Origin: Chryseobacterium cucumeris | Lineage (GTDB): Bacteria > Bacteroidota > Bacteroidia > Flavobacteriales > Weeksellaceae | Direction of reading: 5' to 3' | Length of the DNA: 64,000 bases | Assembly: GCF_001593385.1 (NCBI RefSeq) | Contig: NZ_LUVZ01000003.1 | Span: forward strand, 62,001 to 126,000 | Part shown: piece after piece, positions 36,079-48,136 of the stretch | Position numbering within the stretch: the first letter of the stretch is position 1 | How the letters are laid out: every line of letters begins with the position of its first letter | Position numbers and translations under genes: made by a program | The notes under the pieces: generated by a model | The model's input: only the letters and a program-made list of their open reading frames with translations | The model's database searches: none | What the model was told of the DNA's origin: nothing

Positions 36079-36484
36079 AAAGAGCCAAGTTAAAAGTAAA
36101 AGGTTTAAAGTTTAGTATTGTTAACTATTGCAGCCAAAATGTTTTTCAATTCGTTACTTTCATTCAATAAAGCTTTAAATTCCTCAGAATCATAACCATC
36201 TAATTCTTCTAAAACTCTAAGCCAAAAATGACTTTCTCTGGCTTCTCTCAAAGCAATTTTTACTTTATTTTTAAAATCTGCCTTAGAAGATCCTGCCTGG
36301 GATTCTTCATAATTAGCGCCTATTGAAGTAGCTGATTTTCCGAGCTGAAATCGTATTAATTTACTTTCAGAATCATTGGGAAGCGTTCTTAAAAACTTAA
36401 GACAATCAACTCCAAATGTAAAAGTTCTTATAAGTAAATCATTTTGTCTCATCTCTACTTCTATTACCTTTAACTTGGCTCTTT
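36079..36484. mobile_element. Inverted-repeat-flanked four-helix-bundle element
   Basis: Perfect 16-base inverted repeats (AAAGAGCCAAGTTAAA at 36079-36094 and its complement at 36469-36484), extending to about 24 bases with two mismatches, enclose one small gene encoding an S23/IVP-like protein. The layout is like the intervening sequences of 23S rRNA genes, but here it sits between queA and rlmN. Confidence 0.6.
36105..36452 (-). CDS. Four-helix-bundle protein (S23 / intervening-sequence-protein family)
   Basis: A 115-residue all-helical protein with the family signature FLRTLPNDSESKLIRFQLGKSATSIGANYEESQAGSSKADFKNKVKIALREARESHFWLRVLEE. Relatives are encoded in 23S rRNA intervening sequences and as accessory avd proteins of diversity-generating retroelements. 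No reverse transcriptase or rRNA is nearby. The gene fills the space between two inverted repeats almost exactly. Its function is unknown. Confidence 0.85.
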   Translation of the reverse strand: MRQNDLLIRTFTFGVDCLKFLRTLPNDSESKLIRFQLGKSATSIGANYEESQAGSSKADFKNKVKIALREARESHFWLRVLEELDGYDSEEFKALLNESNELKNILAAIVNNTKL

Positions 36485-36494
36485 TTACTTTTTT

Positions 36495-37544
36495 TTATAG
36501 AATTAACATTGCGTCACCATAAGAATAGAATTTATACTTTTCTTTTACGGCTTCTTCATAAGCGTGCATTACGAAATCTCTTCCGGCAAATGCAGCAATC
36601 ATCATGATCAGAGTAGACTTCGGTGTGTGGAAGTTCGTGATCATTGAGTTCGCTACTCCAAAATCGTGAGGAGGATAAATGAATTTGTTTGTCCATCCGT
36701 TGAAAGCAGAGATTTTTTTGTTTGAAGAAACAGAAGTTTCCAATGCTCTCATGGTAGTAGTACCTACTGCGCATACTCTTCTGTGAGATTCAACTGCTTT
36801 ATTAATGATCGCAGCATTTTTCTCATCAATGATAATTTCTTCAGACTCCATTTTGTGCTTAGAAAGATCTTCTACCTCAATCGGGTTGAATGTTCCCAAT
36901 CCTACGTGAAGGGTAACTTCAGCAAAATTGATTCCTTTGATCTCCAATCTCTTCATCAAATGCTTAGAGAAGTGAAGACCTGCTGTAGGGGCAGCCACTG
37001 CTCCTTCTACTTTTGCATAGATTGTCTGATATCTTTCTGCATCTTCCGGCTCTACTGCTCTTTTGATATATTTTGGAAGCGGAGTTTCTCCCAATTCTTT
37101 TAATTTCGTTCTGAATTCGTCGTAAGAACCGTCGAATAAGAATCTTAATGTTCTTCCTCTTGAAGTTGTGTTATCAATAACCTCAGCTACCAAAGACTCA
37201 TCTTCTGTGAAGAATAATTTGTTACCAATTCTGATTTTTCTTGCAGGGTCTACCAAAACGTCCCAAACTCTGGTTTCTTTATCAAGCTCTCTTAATAAGA
37301 AAACCTCAATTTTAGCACCTGTTTTTTCTTTATTTCCGTAAAGACGTGCAGGGAAAACTTTTGTATTGTTGAAGATGAACAAATCTTCTTCATCAAAATA
37401 ATCCACAACATCCTTGAATAATTTGTGCTCGATAGTTTGTGTTTTTCTATCAAGTACCATTAATCTCGCTTCGTCTCTGTGCTCTGATGGGTGTTCTGCT
37501 AATAATTCCGCAGGAAGATCAAAATTAAAATCTGATGTTTTCAT
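36495..37544 (-). CDS. queA: S-adenosylmethionine:tRNA ribosyltransferase-isomerase QueA
   Basis: A 349-residue enzyme of queuosine synthesis that transfers ribose from SAM to preQ1-tRNA. Typical segments are [57 protein letters not shown] and [10 protein letters not shown]. Length and start are normal. It probably formed an operon with rlmN before the inverted-repeat element entered. Confidence 0.95.
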   Translation of the reverse strand: MKTSDFNFDLPAELLAEHPSEHRDEARLMVLDRKTQTIEHKLFKDVVDYFDEEDLFIFNNTKVFPARLYGNKEKTGAKIEVFLLRELDKETRVWDVLVDPARKIRIGNKLFFTEDESLVAEVIDNTTSRGRTLRFLFDGSYDEFRTKLKELGETPLPKYIKRAVEPEDAERYQTIYAKVEGAVAAPTAGLHFSKHLMKRLEIKGINFAEVTLHVGLGTFNPIEVEDLSKHKMESEEIIIDEKNAAIINKAVESHRRVCAVGTTTMRALETSVSSNKKISAFNGWTNKFIYPPHDFGVANSMITNFHTPKSTLIMMIAAFAGRDFVMHAYEEAVKEKYKFYSYGDAMLIL

Positions 37545-37718
37545 TTTTTAAATTACGGTTTAAAAATTACTGAAATTACAAGGTGTAATTTTCGGAGTGC
37601 AAATATACGACATTGAACACCCCTTTGTCAAGTATTATTTACAATCAAATATAAAACCGTGATTTTACGAGGATTTCCAAGGCATAAAAGAGTATTTTTG
37701 GAAAAATTAAAATTCAAC

Positions 37719-38411
37719 ATGGAATCTGTAAGTAAAATATACTTCATTGATAATCCGTATCCTAATGGCCACAAAATTGAAACCTTTAGCTGGAGCGGGC
37801 GGATTGATGAATATGGATTTATCTGGTTTGATTTTCATTTAAAAACTGAAAATTATTACGCCAATGACGATGAAAACGGGGAAGAAGACGACGAAGATAT
37901 GTCCGACTGGGACTCCAAAATCGTATGGAGAAACTATCATGCCTGTACACTCTCGTCCAACTATTGGGGTGAACAGAGAGGAATCAGAATTAATAACCTT
38001 GATGAAAAATTAGATTTCGATGCTGTTGTTCAAAATGATCTTTTCAGTAATGATCTTCCGTCTGAACAACATTCTGATGATGATGATCTTGCTTTCAACA
38101 TCTACCTGCTGGGACATGATAGCTGTGCAGGACATCAGATCCGGTTTTCAAAAAAAGAGAATAACCGGTATGATATTACATGGACGGGCAAAATAGCACT
38201 GACCTACGCAGGCGATTATGAGTTTTCACATGATTTCAAAGCAGAAATTTTCAATACTGAATTTGAAGGTTTTCATTATCCTAAAACATGGTCATTAGAA
38301 AAAGCAACTGAAATGTTCAAAACCAGACTTGCCAATTTTGAAGCGTATGAATTTGTAGATCTGAATCCTAAAAGTAACAAAAGGGAGTATAAACTCGACA
38401 AACTAAAGTAA
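37719..38411 (+). CDS. Acidic conserved hypothetical protein
   Basis: Starting at the ATG at 37719 (MESVSKIYFIDNPYPNG) the protein has about 230 residues; an in-frame upstream start adds a poor 20-residue tail. It is soluble, with strongly acidic stretches (DDENGEEDDEDMSDWDSK). Trp- and Tyr-rich strands (WRNYHACTLSSNYWGEQRGIRI) suggest a beta fold. No family is recognised. It is followed after 36 bp by the AIM24-like gene. Confidence 0.6.
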   Translation: MESVSKIYFIDNPYPNGHKIETFSWSGRIDEYGFIWFDFHLKTENYYANDDENGEEDDEDMSDWDSKIVWRNYHACTLSSNYWGEQRGIRINNLDEKLDFDAVVQNDLFSNDLPSEQHSDDDDLAFNIYLLGHDSCAGHQIRFSKKENNRYDITWTGKIALTYAGDYEFSHDFKAEIFNTEFEGFHYPKTWSLEKATEMFKTRLANFEAYEFVDLNPKSNKREYKLDKLK

Positions 38412-38447
38412 TAACACTATAAAAACAGCCAATTAAAAAATATCATT

Positions 38448-39140
38448 ATGAGTAAATATTCAATTGAAGCATTTATCAACGAAACGAAAGAAAATCCGCA
38501 GCAAAGAGATTATTTTGAACTGGAAACGAAACATCTTCTGGAAATCAACCTTAACAATCAGGCAGTATGGACGAAAAGAGGAAGCATGGTAAGCTATGTG
38601 GGAAATATCAATTTTGAAAGACAGGGAATGCTGTCCGGAGGAATTGGAAATCTTTTAAAGAAAGCTATCAGCGGTGAAGGAGCCAGGCTGATGAAAGCAG
38701 AAGGAACCGGAAAACTATATGTTGCAGATTCCGGGAAGAAAGTCCGTATTCTGTATCTGAATAATGAATCTGTTTGTGTAAACGGAAATGATATCCTTGC
38801 CCACGAACAAAGCGTCAAAAGTGATATCACCATGCTGAAAAGTATTGCAGGAATGATGTCCGGAGGACTTTTTCAGGCAAAACTTTCAGGAACTGGACAT
38901 ATTGCCATTACAACTCACGGAGATCCTCTTACATTGTTGGTTACTCCAGATACTCCTGTGTTTACAGATCCGAATGCTACTGTGGCATGGTCCGGAAACC
39001 TAAGCCCGGAACTGAAAACGAATGTTTCTTTCAAAAGTCTTATCGGCAGAGGAAGCGGCGAAGAGTTTCAGATGAAATTTTCAGGACATGGATGGGTACT
39101 GATTCAGCCTTATGAGGAGGTATACTATATGGAAAAATAA
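38448..39140 (+). CDS. AIM24-family protein
   Basis: A 230-residue protein of the AIM24 family, which has a TRAP-like beta fold. Diagnostic stretches are AVWTKRGSMVSYVGNINFE, KAEGTGKLYVADSGKKVRILYLNNESVCVNGNDILAHE and SGTGHIAITTHGDPLTLLVTPDTPVFTDPNATVAWSGNL. Bacterial members have no settled function. It probably shares a transcript with the acidic hypothetical gene upstream. Confidence 0.85.
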   Translation: MSKYSIEAFINETKENPQQRDYFELETKHLLEINLNNQAVWTKRGSMVSYVGNINFERQGMLSGGIGNLLKKAISGEGARLMKAEGTGKLYVADSGKKVRILYLNNESVCVNGNDILAHEQSVKSDITMLKSIAGMMSGGLFQAKLSGTGHIAITTHGDPLTLLVTPDTPVFTDPNATVAWSGNLSPELKTNVSFKSLIGRGSGEEFQMKFSGHGWVLIQPYEEVYYMEK

Positions 39141-39197
39141 GACCAACAAAACTTAGAAGTGATTTAGAATTTTCGTAATAATTAAGATTTGCAGCCC

Positions 39198-40733
39198 ATG
39201 AATACCCTTATAAAGCTATTTTTTGTGGTCATCATACTACCTAGCCTAATGATTGCCCAGACTTCAAAGAAAAATTACGAATATTCTATAGATCTTCTTC
39301 ATATGTCCAATGATGAAGTCCGGGTATCTTTTTCGCCTCCAAAGAATAATCTTAAACAGGGCAAATTTATCATTCCCAAACTGATACCCGGGTTTTATCA
39401 GGCTATGAATTTCGGACAATATGTTTCTGATTTCACCGCCACCGATAAAAACGGTAAAAAAGTAGTAACCGAACGTCTGGATAAAAACAGCTGGATGGTA
39501 CATGATCTCAATCGTGTAAAGAAAATATCTTATCAGGTAGCTGACGGGTGGGACTCTTTGGAAAAAGAATCTAACGAAGCCAGATCTGCCGGCAGCATGT
39601 TTATAAAAGACAGTGTTTTTGTCATCAATTATAATTCTTTAGTGGGATATTTTGAAGAACTAAAAGATATTCCTTATAAGATTACCATTACAAAGAATAA
39701 GGATTTCTACGCATCTTCTGCTTTAAATTATCAACAGAAAAATAAGAATACGGATATGGTTTGGGCAAAGGATTACCGTGAACTGGTAGATTCTCCCGTT
39801 TTATATTCCGTTCCTGATACCACCTGGCTGAAAATAGGTCATACCAAAGTACTTGTCTCATTCTACAATAAAAAGGAAAGACATTACTCCAAAACGATTG
39901 CTCACGAAATAGAAAATATTCTGAAAAATCAGCAGGCTTATCTTGGCGGAACATTACCTGTCAACAAATATGCTTTTCTGATTTATTATGAATCTTCCAA
40001 TGAGAACGGATTTTTAGGGGACGGACTTGAACATTCCCACTCTACGGTCTGCCTGTACCGTTCCGGAAGTATGAAGTTTCTTCCAAATGCTCTGAACAGA
40101 GTGGCTTCCCATGAGTTTTTCCATGTTGTTACTCCACTCAACATTCATTCAGAGGAAATTCAGCATTATGATTTCCTGAATCCTGTCATGTCTCAACACC
40201 TTTGGTTATATGAAGGGATGACTGAATATGCGACCATTCATATGCCTATCAAACAAAAAATGATCAGTCTGGAAGATTTTGAAAAAAGTCTGGAAGAAAA
40301 GATCAAAGGCATGAAAGCATTTGACAACACTCTATCTTTAACAGAAATGAGTAAAAAATCTATGGAAAGACAGGATCAGTATATGAACTTTTATATGAAA
40401 GGAGCATTACTCGGGTTATGTCTGGATATAAGACTAAGAGAACTTTCTAACGGGAAAATGGGAACTCAGGATCTGATGCAGATGCTTATGAAAAAGTATG
40501 GAGCAGGTCAATATTTTAATGATGATGAACTTTTTGATGAGATTACCAAAATGACTTATCCCGAAATACAGACTTTTTTTAGAGATTTCGTACAAGGCAC
40601 TCAACCCATTCCTTTAAAAGAGTATCTGGAAAAAGCAGGATTCAACTATGATGAAGCTACCGGAAAGGTAACTCCTGTTTCCAACCCCGATTCAAAACAG
40701 ATTGCATTAAGAAAAGCCTGGATCAATCAATAA
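39198..40733 (+). CDS. Exported M61-family (glycyl aminopeptidase-like) metallopeptidase
   Basis: A 511-residue peptidase. The ATG at 39198 (MNTLIKLFFVVIILPSLMIAQ) supplies a signal peptide; a TTG three codons upstream is less likely. The zinc motif HEFFH (His305, Glu306, His309) lies in RVASHEFFHVVTPLNIHSE, and WLYEGMTEYATIH supplies the third ligand. No PDZ domain, unlike many relatives. It is expected to act in the periplasm or at the surface. Confidence 0.87.
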   Translation: MNTLIKLFFVVIILPSLMIAQTSKKNYEYSIDLLHMSNDEVRVSFSPPKNNLKQGKFIIPKLIPGFYQAMNFGQYVSDFTATDKNGKKVVTERLDKNSWMVHDLNRVKKISYQVADGWDSLEKESNEARSAGSMFIKDSVFVINYNSLVGYFEELKDIPYKITITKNKDFYASSALNYQQKNKNTDMVWAKDYRELVDSPVLYSVPDTTWLKIGHTKVLVSFYNKKERHYSKTIAHEIENILKNQQAYLGGTLPVNKYAFLIYYESSNENGFLGDGLEHSHSTVCLYRSGSMKFLPNALNRVASHEFFHVVTPLNIHSEEIQHYDFLNPVMSQHLWLYEGMTEYATIHMPIKQKMISLEDFEKSLEEKIKGMKAFDNTLSLTEMSKKSMERQDQYMNFYMKGALLGLCLDIRLRELSNGKMGTQDLMQMLMKKYGAGQYFNDDELFDEITKMTYPEIQTFFRDFVQGTQPIPLKEYLEKAGFNYDEATGKVTPVSNPDSKQIALRKAWINQ

Positions 40734-40954
40734 ATTTTTACGCATATAACAAAATATGTAAAAAAAATATAAATGATCAAAATAGAGAAAAAAGCGAAAA
40801 TTAATAATCCATACGTCAACAATTCCAAAATCATTCAACTTTAAAATCCAACAAGCTACAAATTCTCACCAACTACTTCTGTTTCTTCATTCTCCTATTA
40901 TCTATCACTTTATCGGGATTTACAAAAGTTTTAATATATTTAAGAAAAAAATAG

Positions 40955-43246
<2,292 letters not shown>

Positions 43247-43256
<10 letters not shown>

Positions 43257-44302
43257 ATGATATTATTGCTGCTTTTATAACTACGAATAATTACGAACTC
43301 ACTTCTATTACTGATGGATTGATCAATACCACTTATCTTTTGGAGAATAAAGATCAGGGAAAAAAGTTTATTCTGCAGAAAATCAACAATCATGTTTTTA
43401 AACAGCCGGAAGTGGTCGTTAATAACCATTTAATGATCAATGATGTGCTCAGGTCAAATAATTATCAATTTGAAATTATAGAACCTATTCCTTCTCTTAC
43501 CGGTAAAATTCTGGTAAAAGATAAAAATGGTCAGCCATGGCGTATGTTAAGTTTTGTAGAAAACAGCACTACATTCCTTACTGCTCCCTCCTTACAGACG
43601 GCTTTTGATGCGGCTAAAACCTTCAGTTATTTTCTCAATACGGTAAATACTGAACAATTACCTGCCATTGAAGATTCTCTTCCCAATTTCCTCAATTTTG
43701 AGAAGAGGGTTGCAGATTATAAAGACTCTTTAAAAAATGCAGAGCCTTATTTTATAGAAAATGCTAAGACTGAAATAGAAATCACCAACCAGCTTTTGTC
43801 CTTACCTGACCGATGGATTGAAATGGAGAAAAACAACCAGATCCCTAAAAGGATTATTCATGCCGATGTAAAAATCAGTAATATTCTCTTTGATCAGAAC
43901 CGTAATCCATTAGCTGTGATTGATCTTGATACCATGATGATTTCTACTATTTTGTATGATTTTGGAACCATGATTCAGTCTTACACCAATACAACACAGG
44001 AAGATGACGGGACAGCCCAAAACAATTTCAACCCTGAAATGTATAAGGTAGTAAAAGAGGGATTCTTATTTCATTTAAAGGAAAAGCTGACGCCTGAAGA
44101 ATATGAGAATCTTGATTATGCAGCACAAGTCGCTATTTATATTCAGGAACTTCGCTTTCTAACAGATTACCTTAACGGAAGTACCTACTATTCTATCATG
44201 CATCCTGAACATAATCTGGACAGGACAAAAAACCAGCTGGAACTGTTGAAGGGATTGAGAGAATATCTGGAAGCTAATGGGTTTCAGAGTGGGAAAGTTT
44301 GA
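43247..44302 (+). CDS. APH-fold sugar kinase, N-acetylhexosamine 1-kinase-like
   Basis: A 351-residue aminoglycoside-phosphotransferase-fold kinase. Catalytic HADVKISNILFD holds His205 and Asp207; Asp226 and Asp228 in AVIDLDTMM are the metal ligands. The opening YELTSITDGLINTTYLLENKDQGKKFILQKIN resembles NahK kinases that phosphorylate GlcNAc/GalNAc at C1. As the last gene of the GH109 operon it would make the sugar-1-phosphate used by the nucleotidyltransferase. A choline or antibiotic kinase is less likely from the context. Confidence 0.8.
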
Positions 44303-44323
44303 GGGTTAGTTTTGTAAGACCAT

Positions 44324-44390
44324 AGATTTCTAAAAAATGACAAAGGGTGCATATAAATAAAGCGCTCTGTTTGTCATTTCTCAGAAATCT
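44324..44390. repeat. Dispersed hairpin repeat (AGATTTCT...AGAAATCT family)
   Basis: Arms 44324-44344 and 44370-44390 are inverted copies with three mismatches around a 25-base spacer, between convergent genes. A degenerate relative is at about 61612-61676. Confidence 0.6.
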
Positions 44391-44448
44391 AGCTTTATCT
44401 TCTCACTCTCAAACCCTGTCATTCCAAAACTCTCAAATTCTCCCACAC

Positions 44449-44946
44449 TCAAACCAAAAAATCCAGTATTTTCCTCCACTCTTCCAGCTTTTTGTCAAAG
44501 GAAACGGTATGAAGCGGACTTGTAGAAGGCAATAAAAAAACGGGAAGTTTATAATTTTTCCCCAACAACTTTTGTAAGTTTTTGTAAGACTTTCCGCCAT
44601 TGCAGAAAATAGCTTTTACATTCGGATGTTTTTCCAACAGTTCAGCAATCTGATTGGCTTCTTCATTCCTGATTTCAGAATCCAGGCTTCCTTTTCTCTC
44701 GCAGGAATCAATGACATCCCACAGGGCAATATGATGTTTCTTTATCGTTTCAATTCTTTGTGTGTAATCATCAGTAAATTGTTCGTTCAGCAATTCAAAA
44801 ATGATTTTCCAGAATTTATTTTGCGGATGGGCATAATACTGCTGTTTTTCCAGTGATTTCACTCCGGGAATTGATCCTAAAATCAGAATTTCAGACTGAG
44901 CGTCAATAATGGGTGGAAATGAAGAAATACGGCTTTGCATATTCAA
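44449..44946 (-). CDS. Uracil-DNA glycosylase-superfamily protein (hypoxanthine/MUG-like)
   Basis: A 165-residue DNA glycosylase of the UDG superfamily. Motif 1 is ILILGSIPGVKSL, followed by YAHPQNKFWKIIFELL. The C-terminal LLPSTSPLHTVSFDKKLEEWRKIL is motif 2. This matches the DNA-deoxyinosine glycosylase subgroup. It would remove deaminated bases. It stands alone. Confidence 0.87.
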   Translation of the reverse strand: MNMQSRISSFPPIIDAQSEILILGSIPGVKSLEKQQYYAHPQNKFWKIIFELLNEQFTDDYTQRIETIKKHHIALWDVIDSCERKGSLDSEIRNEEANQIAELLEKHPNVKAIFCNGGKSYKNLQKLLGKNYKLPVFLLPSTSPLHTVSFDKKLEEWRKILDFLV

Positions 44947-45013
44947 ATATAAAGATTTAATTTATTTTTAATTAGGCTGGAAGCCGGGAGCCTGAAGAAA
45001 GAAGTTATTGAGG

Positions 45014-45080
45014 TTTTGGCTAAAGTCATTGTTTTTTTAATTAAAAAAAACGGGCTAAAGCCCGTTTCTATTGATATTTT
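45014..45080. repeat. GGCTAAAG two-hairpin dispersed repeat, copy 1
   Basis: Two GGCTAAAG motifs 35 bases apart with T/A runs between. The second forms AAACGGGCTAAAGCCCGTTT (45048-45067) and serves as terminator of the S9 peptidase gene on the minus strand. Copy 2 is at 63441-63510; the isolated hairpin GCGACTAAAGTCGC at 53796-53809 is related. Confidence 0.7.
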
Positions 45081-45091
45081 ATATTGTTTGT

Positions 45092-47086
45092 CTACAAAGT
45101 TTCCTTCAACCAGTCGAAGAATTCTCTCTGCCATACCAATCCGTTTTGTGGATGAAGTACCCAGTGGTTTTCGTTCGGGAAGTACACCAGTTTAGATTTT
45201 AATCCTCTTAATTTTGCAGCCTGGAAAGCTTCCTGACCCTGCTCGTAAGGAACACGGAAATCGATTCCTCCCTGAACAATCATGATCGGCTTGTTCCACT
45301 TTTCTACGAAGTTGCTTGGATTAAATTCTGTGTATGCTTTTGGAAGTGGTTTTTCCCATGGAGAACCAAGATCCCAATTTGCAAACCACAATTCTTCCGT
45401 AGTCAGATACCAGGATTTCATATCAAATAACCCATCATGAGCGATGAAAGTCTTGAATCTGTTCTCATGGATTCCAGCGAGCATAAATACACTGTATCCT
45501 CCGTAACTAGCTCCTACAGCTGCTACTCTGTCACCATCCACGTATGGTAAAGTTTTCGCAAAGTCTGTTGCCGCCAGATAATCTCTCATTGGCTGTCCGC
45601 CCCAGTCTTTTGAAATTTCTTCGTTCCATTTTGTTCCCCAGCCTGGCATTCCTCTTCTGTTTGGAGCTACTACGATATAATCGTTAGCTGTCATAAGAGC
45701 AAAGTTCCATCTTACACTGAAATATTGAGTAAGTGCAGACTGTGGTCCACCCTGGCAGTATACCAAAGTAGGATATTTTTTGTTCGGGTCAAAGTTCGGT
45801 GGATAGTGGAACCAAACTCCCATTTCTTTACCGTCTGAAGTTTTCACCATTTTAAGTTCAGATTTCCCCTGAGCCAGCTTAGCATAAGTTTCCTTGTTGG
45901 CTTCAGTAACCTGCTTCATTTCTCCATTTTTAACGTTTACAGAGAATAATTCTGTGGCATGGTTTACGTCTGTTCTTCCTACCAGAAGTGAAGTTTTATT
46001 ATCTGTAAAGATTTCGTTAACGTCAAAATCTCCTTTGGTGATCTGCTGTACTTTTGCTGATTTTGAATCCAGCGAGAAAAGCTGTTTTGTACCTCTGAAT
46101 GCCGCTGTGAAGTAGATTGTTTTTGAATCTGCTCCCCAAAGCACATCTCCTGAAACACTTTCGTCCCAACCTGAAGTAAGGTTAGTCGTCTTCCCTGACT
46201 TCCAGTCTAAAATTTTCACATCATTTTTATCAGCTTCATATCCGTCTCTGGCCATACTCTGCCAGATTAAAGATTTTCCGTCCGGGCTGAATTTTGGGTT
46301 TACATCATATCCTTTGTTGGATTCCGTAAGGTTTTTGGTAGTACCTGATGCCAGATCATAAGCAAAGATATCGGTATTGGTACTTGTAGCATATTCTTTA
46401 CCACTTTTAGGTTTTGTAACATATAAAAGCTGTGCAGAATCCGGGCTCCAGATAAAATCTTCAGCACCACCGAAAGGTCTTTGCGGAGAATCCCAGGTTT
46501 TTCCTTCCAGAAGATCTTTCGCTCCTTCTACTTTATCGGCTGTATTCACTACAAATACATGGTTGTACTTACCTTCATTGAAGTAATCCCAGTGTCTGTG
46601 GTTCAGGTCTGTGTATACCTGAGCCGTTGTTTTAGGAGTATCGCTGAATTTATCTTTCCCCATTACTTTCTCCACCAATACCTGCTTGCTGAAGGCAATC
46701 TTCTTCCCGTCAGGAGAAATGACAATATTATCAGCTTCCCCGATGGTATAAAATTCTGTCCAGGTTTTTCCGGCATCTTTGGAAAGATAAATTTTATCTC
46801 CTTCCTGAGCATAAATTCCGTTTTTATCCCACTGAATAAGTGCTTTTTTACCGAAATCAATTTTGGAAGACTGATGATTAAGAACATTCAGAAAATAGTT
46901 CTCGTTTTTCGTTTTCTCTGTTTTCAGGTCTACCTGTCCTACTTTATAGATAAGGGAACCCTGATCCGGTGAAACTGCCTGTACTCCAACTTTTTTCAAA
47001 GTCCAAAGGATTTCAGGCGTCATTACTTGTTGTGCATTCATTAAAAGCGGAGCTGCCAAAGCCAGCAGACTGTACTTAAGTTTCAT
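45092..47086 (-). CDS. Exported S9-family prolyl-oligopeptidase-type peptidase
   Basis: A 664-residue dipeptidyl-peptidase-5-like enzyme with signal peptide MKLKYSLLALAAPLLMNAQ. A beta-propeller (about 20-400, including PKFSPDGKSLIWQSM) is followed by the alpha/beta-hydrolase domain. Catalytic Ser527 lies in VGASYGGYS, Asp in GGIDFRVPYEQ and His in NENHWVLH. It removes dipeptides from peptides in the periplasm. The dispersed hairpin at 45048 terminates it. Confidence 0.9.
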   Translation of the reverse strand: MKLKYSLLALAAPLLMNAQQVMTPEILWTLKKVGVQAVSPDQGSLIYKVGQVDLKTEKTKNENYFLNVLNHQSSKIDFGKKALIQWDKNGIYAQEGDKIYLSKDAGKTWTEFYTIGEADNIVISPDGKKIAFSKQVLVEKVMGKDKFSDTPKTTAQVYTDLNHRHWDYFNEGKYNHVFVVNTADKVEGAKDLLEGKTWDSPQRPFGGAEDFIWSPDSAQLLYVTKPKSGKEYATSTNTDIFAYDLASGTTKNLTESNKGYDVNPKFSPDGKSLIWQSMARDGYEADKNDVKILDWKSGKTTNLTSGWDESVSGDVLWGADSKTIYFTAAFRGTKQLFSLDSKSAKVQQITKGDFDVNEIFTDNKTSLLVGRTDVNHATELFSVNVKNGEMKQVTEANKETYAKLAQGKSELKMVKTSDGKEMGVWFHYPPNFDPNKKYPTLVYCQGGPQSALTQYFSVRWNFALMTANDYIVVAPNRRGMPGWGTKWNEEISKDWGGQPMRDYLAATDFAKTLPYVDGDRVAAVGASYGGYSVFMLAGIHENRFKTFIAHDGLFDMKSWYLTTEELWFANWDLGSPWEKPLPKAYTEFNPSNFVEKWNKPIMIVQGGIDFRVPYEQGQEAFQAAKLRGLKSKLVYFPNENHWVLHPQNGLVWQREFFDWLKETL

Positions 47087-47362
47087 ATGTTGATATTCAT
47101 TTTTTTAACGGATTTATGAAATTGCAGTGATTTCATTCATCCTTTTATTAAATTCAAAGATTGCCAAAGTTAATATTTAAAATAAAAACGGACGAAAGAA
47201 TTAACATTAAAATTCTTTTTTCACAGATGAGCTCTTTTCGGGGAAAACACCTACTTTTTAAATATGGGGATTTTCTCTGTTACTCTGCCTGTCTGAAATA
47301 GTGAAATTTACAATATCAGACGTCCGATATAACCAATAACAACCTAATTAAAATTTTACATT

Positions 47363-47617
47363 ATGAGTACACCAGACACAGGCGATTTTAAAGCAACGCG
47401 TGTAGACGCAGGCGCACCCAATCTTTGGCACGTCCATGAAGGCCATTTCAAGTATGGATCTATAAAGGAAACGAGAGTCAATTTTGCAGGAAGGACTCTT
47501 GAACAGATCATGGCAAATATTGCAGAAAACGAACCGATTAATGCCCCTTACATGAAGAAAGATAACCAGAAACTGACTTACGAAGACTGTATTAAGTGGA
47601 TTAAAAAGAACTGTTAA
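47363..47617 (+). CDS. Small conserved hypothetical protein
   Basis: An 84-residue soluble protein (MSTPDTGDFKATRVDAGAPNLWHVHEG...). It has a His/Trp-rich segment (NLWHVHEGHFKYG) and a helical, Lys-rich end. Nothing in the sequence reveals the function. A strong hairpin follows. Confidence 0.6.
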   Translation: MSTPDTGDFKATRVDAGAPNLWHVHEGHFKYGSIKETRVNFAGRTLEQIMANIAENEPINAPYMKKDNQKLTYEDCIKWIKKNC

Positions 47618-47623
47618 AAAAAG

Positions 47624-47651
47624 AATAGGCTGTCCAAAAGGACAGCCTATT
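47624..47651. terminator. Bidirectional terminator hairpin
   Basis: Perfect 12-bp stem AATAGGCTGTCC / GGACAGCCTATT with a four-base loop between convergent genes; the T-run is on the minus strand. Confidence 0.8.
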
Positions 47652-47673
47652 GTATGTAATCGTTATTGGTATT

Positions 47674-48018
47674 CTATTCTCCATCTGAGAACATTGAATT
47701 CGCCAGAGAAGTTACGATTGATAATAATATACTGAAGATAAATGCCCACCAGAAGCCATCTACAACCATACTGTCTATGAAATAGTCTGCAATAAGGACA
47801 ATTGCGGCATTAATTACCAGCGCAAAGAATCCTAAGGTAAGAATAGTCAGCGGAAGGCCAAACAGACTTAAAATTGGCTTTACAAATATGTTAAGAACCC
47901 CAAGCACAATCGCAAAGATGATGGCTGAAGAAAATCCTTCAAACTGTACTCCCGGTAAAATTTTAGTTAAAAGATAAGCAACAATTGCTGTAATAAAAAG
48001 TCGGATAATTAAGTTCAT
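47674..48018 (-). CDS. Phage-holin-4-like (YvlD family) membrane protein
   Basis: A 114-residue protein with three to four membrane helices. LIIRLFITAIVAYLLTKILPGVQFEGFSSAIIFAIVLGVLNIFVKPILSLFGLPLTILTLG is the family signature. Despite the family name these are chromosomal envelope proteins; no phage genes are nearby. Confidence 0.88.
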   Translation of the reverse strand: MNLIIRLFITAIVAYLLTKILPGVQFEGFSSAIIFAIVLGVLNIFVKPILSLFGLPLTILTLGFFALVINAAIVLIADYFIDSMVVDGFWWAFIFSILLSIVTSLANSMFSDGE

Positions 48019-48136
48019 TGTGATATTTTTTAATGTTTATGGGGTTTGTTGAGCAAAAGCTATTCCATTTCGGAAAAAAAATGCTTTGAAACCCTTTATT
48101 GAAGGAATATCTTGTCTTTTATTTTCTCTTAATTTC

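Noticed and set aside
36105..36452. Diversity-generating retroelement (avd gene)
   Set aside because: The protein is of the avd/S23 fold, but there is no reverse transcriptase, variable repeat or template repeat nearby.
47674..48018. Prophage suggested by a holin-family protein
   Set aside because: YvlD-like proteins carry the holin family name but are chromosomal; no lysin, capsid, integrase or tail genes are near.
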